This document shows positions 61,490-64,000 of a stretch of DNA of 64,000 nucleotides, piece after piece. This stretch comes from Microglena sp. YARC (Eukaryota; Chlorophyta; Chlorophyceae; Chlamydomonadales; Chlamydomonadaceae): contig CM039462.1 in NCBI GenBank assembly GCA_022414725.1, positions 16,553,666 through 16,617,665 of the forward strand. Direction: 5' to 3'. The translations under genes and the position numbers were made by a program. The notes under the pieces were generated by a model. That model had not been told where the DNA came from. It worked only from the letters and a program-made list of their open reading frames with translations, and made no database searches. Numbering within the stretch: position 1 is the stretch's first letter; the number at the start of each line of letters is the position of its first letter.

Positions 61490-62065
61490 TTAATCAATTT
61501 CCTGGCTTCGGATATCTTGACTGAAGACGCGTCCACCGTGATCCACAGCTGTCACGATCATACGACGAATTGTCACAGATCCAAGTGTTGTTCCGTCTTT
61601 CATGTCAATGTTGATGAGATGCTGTATCCATGACGAAAGTCTACTCGCGCACATAGTGGCCTGCTGTATGGCTTTCAACACCTTGGCATTTCCAGTTTTG
61701 GCAGGGGCTTTGAGGATTTTCGTCTCCACCACGAAAAGTGTGTTGATAGCATGTGAGAATACAAGGGCGTCCCCGTTGGCGCGCTTGAAGCAGCCGTCAT
61801 CGAAGACGTACTCCACAGCGACGAGGAACAAACGTGACGATGGGGATGTGTGGTGTTTTTGTTTAATTAAGTGGCGCAATGCGTTATACTCCAAGACGCG
61901 TGGATCGCCGGAAGTAGCCGATGACGTCCGCAGTGCATTGAGACGGCTGACATTCCGGCAGTGGAGGCGATCAAGAAACTTTGATGTGTCGAGACTGTCC
62001 ATGTCCAGCGCCCTTCCTAGTTGGCGGACTGGCTTTGAAATGGGCTGACAAGGTTGTGGCGGCAT
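61490..62065 (-). CDS. PD-(D/E)XK nuclease-like protein
   Basis: 191 aa from ATG 62065 (MPPQPCQPISKPVRQLG; the upstream ATG at 62110 lies in a repeat). Conserved-looking core: E in LFLVAVEYVFDD, D in ANGDALVFSH, fifteen residues later E-x-K in TLFVVETKIL, then KAIQQATMCASRL. This order (helix E, strand D, strand E-x-K, helix with Q) is that of PD-(D/E)XK nucleases. Possible roles are DNA repair or mobile-element homing; not determinable here. Uninterrupted frame. Confidence 0.58.
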   Translation of the reverse strand: MPPQPCQPISKPVRQLGRALDMDSLDTSKFLDRLHCRNVSRLNALRTSSATSGDPRVLEYNALRHLIKQKHHTSPSSRLFLVAVEYVFDDGCFKRANGDALVFSHAINTLFVVETKILKAPAKTGNAKVLKAIQQATMCASRLSSWIQHLINIDMKDGTTLGSVTIRRMIVTAVDHGGRVFSQDIRSQEID

Positions 62066-62078
62066 CGCGTCGATGAAG

Positions 62079-62260
62079 ACTCTTTTCTTCGACAATGACT
62101 CCAATCTCAAAAGAAGGCTTTACATATGGACTCTTTTCTTCGACAATGACTCCAATCTCAAAAGAAGGCTTTACATATCCGTCTGTGTGGCGTGGGAAAG
62201 AGCGAGAGAGCGAGATAGAAAGATAGAGAGAGAGAAAGAGAGAGAGAGGATAGATATTCG
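62079..62260. repeat. 50-bp tandem duplication and GA microsatellite
   Basis: actcttttcttcgacaatga ... aaaagaaggctttacata occurs twice (62079-62127, 62130-62178); a GA-rich run follows at 62196-62258. Confidence 0.85.
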
Positions 62261-62350
62261 CGTGTGTATGTATTTTGCGTTATTTGTAGATGAAGAAAGG
62301 AAAGAGTAGGGTGGTGTGCGAATGACGCGCTATAGTGAAGAGGATGATGA

Positions 62351-62520
62351 GGAGAATAAAAGAAAAATATGCATTCTCGGGGCGAGGAGGGTCTTTTATG
62401 ATGCCCGGCTATCGTACCTCCAGCAATACACAAGGATTGGGCATGCCTATAAATTCGACAGTGTTCCGCATCTTGCGTGTGTCCTCCGATACATTGGACA
62501 GTGTTCCGCCGTTTGCGATG
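62351..62520 (+). repeat. Copy of the 41.86 kb intergenic module
   Basis: atgcattctcggggcgagga, tatgatgcccggctatcgta and cagcaatacacaaggattgg, followed by two gacagtgttccgc units. Confidence 0.75.
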
Positions 62521-62570
62521 ACTTGACGCAGGCGTTCCGAATGAATCCGTATTTGAGTATTTTCCCTTAC

Positions 62571-62663
62571 AAGTCTGATGCTTGATGTGAACTGTGGGCT
62601 CCCCTCCGGTCGCCCCCGGTCCCGCTGGGGGGGAAGAGGTGAAAGGGGCTCTGCCGCTTGTTT
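62571..62663 (-). repeat. GC-rich dispersed element, copy 6 (short form)
   Basis: tgatgtgaactgtgggctcc to ggggctctgccgcttg with one ggaggggagccc unit lost. Confidence 0.85.
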
Positions 62664-62688
62664 ATACCAGCCCGCAATTCTGCGGCGT

Positions 62689-63446
62689 TTACGGATATGT
62701 CACTAGCATAAACGCCCGATAAGATGCGTACGCGTCTAGTTCCTTTGTAATTTGCAGTTGAAAAAGCGCATGCACATCGATTCCGTTGAGCAAAATCTCA
62801 TACAGCACATGTTTATCATTTACCTTGTCATTTGTTTCAATAATGCAATGGTCCATGAACGCTGTGTGCAATATGTCCGACTGCACCCAAGCCTTATCCG
62901 AAACTTCACAATGTTTTTCCGATAAAGTTTGAAAACAAGTTCTCGATACGCTCTTGCTCGTTCATTATTTGATGACAGATTGGTTGTTGACTTTAAGTTA
63001 CTTGTCGCATTGATTGTCCCCGGCTGGCCTGAGCTTGCTGTAATGTGTTGGGATAGCGCCTCTTGCAAATTATATTACATCCCCAGGGGATTTGTCGGAG
63101 TATAACGCGTTTTTTAAAAGCTGTAATTGCATATCTTTTCTTTCCTGGCTCAATTCGAAGAACGCGTCCATGTTTATAAGCGTATACAATGTGTTGTATG
63201 GCACTTGTATGAAGTTCATATATCGGCCTTTACATCCAGGATTTCGGATTCTGTACGCTTTGTCTTTTTTTACGATTGCAACGTGCTTCACATAACGTTG
63301 TTTATCTATCACATATTCAGCATGTCGCATTTCGGTGTGACACACGTCACCATTTAGAAATAGAACGCCATTGACGGCAGAAATATACCAGTTGAACAGG
63401 TCTATTGGTTCGCCTTTAATAAGTATGTGTTTTGCGTGTTAGTGTT
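62689..63446 (-). CDS. Unknown protein with repeated LYxLLNMDAFF-type module (three frameshifts)
   Basis: Reading starts near ATG 63446, changes frame, then GEPIDLFNWYISAVNGVLFL, RYVKHVAIVKKDKAYRIRNP, YNTLYTLINMDAFFELSQER to ~63070. Then 63068-62820 and 62886-62689 (HVLYEILLNGIDVHALFQLQ) in other frames. The phrases YNTLYTLINMDAFF and HVLYEILLNGIDVHALF look like two copies of one module. No domain known. Confidence 0.48.
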
Positions 63447-63786
63447 TGCATTTTTATGAAGAAGAAAGATTTTTCACACGCACATCGGAACGCAATCGCT
63501 TTTAGCCACTGTTAAATTGGATTCCCCGCTCTTCCATGCATGATGCGGTCTCTTCCATGCACGACGCGTCTCCTCAGTTGTGCAATTCCACTGTCCCGCT
63601 CCGGTGCTTTTTCTTTTTGTTTAAGCATTCAGGTGTAAAAATCTCCAACCAATGCTTGGAGATGCATGAGTATAAATGCAATTGCAATTATCATTTAAAA
63701 TGGGTCTTGTGTAGAATTTACTATCCCGCCCGACAGCAATTATGCCCCAAACCACGACCACCATGTGTGTTGGTTGTGCCCCCGGA
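63447..63786. other. Intergenic with short direct repeat
   Basis: tcttccatgca/cgacgcgtctc-type repeat at 63531-63573; no gene certain. Confidence 0.3.
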
Positions 63787-64000
63787 TATGGATATTGCGC
63801 CAACCGTCGCAGAACTGGATATCAAGGGCATTGCAAGGCACCTAACGACAAGATTCATGGATAAAGGCATTGACTATGTACCTGTTTTTTTTGGGATGTG
63901 GTTGTGCACGTCATGAAGTGGCTCTGTGCAAGGAACTTCGTTCGCTGGGCTACAAACTGCACAATGAGATGTTCCTGGACGACGTCGTGACGACTGCGGC
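63787..64000 (+). CDS. Partial gene running off the window (one frameshift)
   Basis: MDIAPTVAELDIKGIARHLT, then TRFMDKGIDYVPVFFG; at a run of eight T (63886-63893) the frame changes to CGCARHEVALCKELRSLGYK and LHNEMFLDDVVTTA to the end. The frame is open upstream of the ATG too (PPCVLVVPP), so the start is uncertain. Unknown function. Confidence 0.42.

Overview
The window looks like a draft, long-read-style assembly of a eukaryotic-virus genome or, more likely, of giant-virus (Nucleocytoviricota-type) DNA integrated in a microbial eukaryote. Virus-like content: an internally deleted D5 primase-helicase, several T5orf172-type proteins, a roughly 2000-codon virion-fibre protein made of RCC1 repeats and ending in a self-cleaving Peptidase_G2-type domain, a second fibre with a Peptidase_S74 chaperone end, F-box/ankyrin proteins, a J-domain protein, a caspase-like protein and three genes of a W-D-I/N-P-D-K-P-W-x-W repeat family. 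No capsid, DNA polymerase B or A32 ATPase gene is visible, so assignment to a virus family is not possible. TATA-like boxes sit upstream of several genes, which fits eukaryotic or giant-virus promoters.

Layout. 0-15.3 kb: virus-like genes (short T5orf172, D5 remnant, zinc-finger-like protein, RHH-like protein, RCC1 fibre, S74 fibre, secreted beta-helix/Pro-rich protein). 15.3-26.1 kb: a block with no recognisable gene but with minisatellites, interstitial TTTAGGG telomere-like units, a 1000-N scaffold gap (19709-20708) and a roughly 200-235 bp satellite carrying a MITE; this reads as host chromosome. 26.6-41.3 kb: decayed T5orf172 copies, two WDI-repeat genes, a caspase-like gene, an Ala-rich gene, many dispersed repeats. 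41.5-61.2 kb: large duplications, namely three F-box/ankyrin genes (two direct, one inverted) and two copies each of an all-helical gene and a J-domain gene. 61.3-64 kb: tRNA-like sequence, a PD-(D/E)XK nuclease-like gene, a frameshifted gene and a partial gene running off the end.

Quality caveat. Most genes are broken by one-base indels in homopolymers. In the 1.5 kb duplication (44.0-45.5 vs 56.0-57.5 kb) the copies differ by about 27 short indels but only about 4 substitutions, which is the pattern of uncorrected long-read error rather than of ageing pseudogenes. Frameshifts are therefore reported as seen, but should not be taken as proof of gene death. Two in-frame stops (RCC1 fibre TAA, beta-helix TAG) and two large in-frame deletions (D5, T5orf172) are not of this type and are better candidates for real decay.

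How it fits together. The two fibre genes at 6.2-13.3 kb are adjacent and co-oriented and look like a virion-surface module. Much of the rest is expanded repeat-protein families (ANK, RCC1, WDI) and dispersed non-coding modules that recur between genes and in places supply ORF ends or truncate genes.
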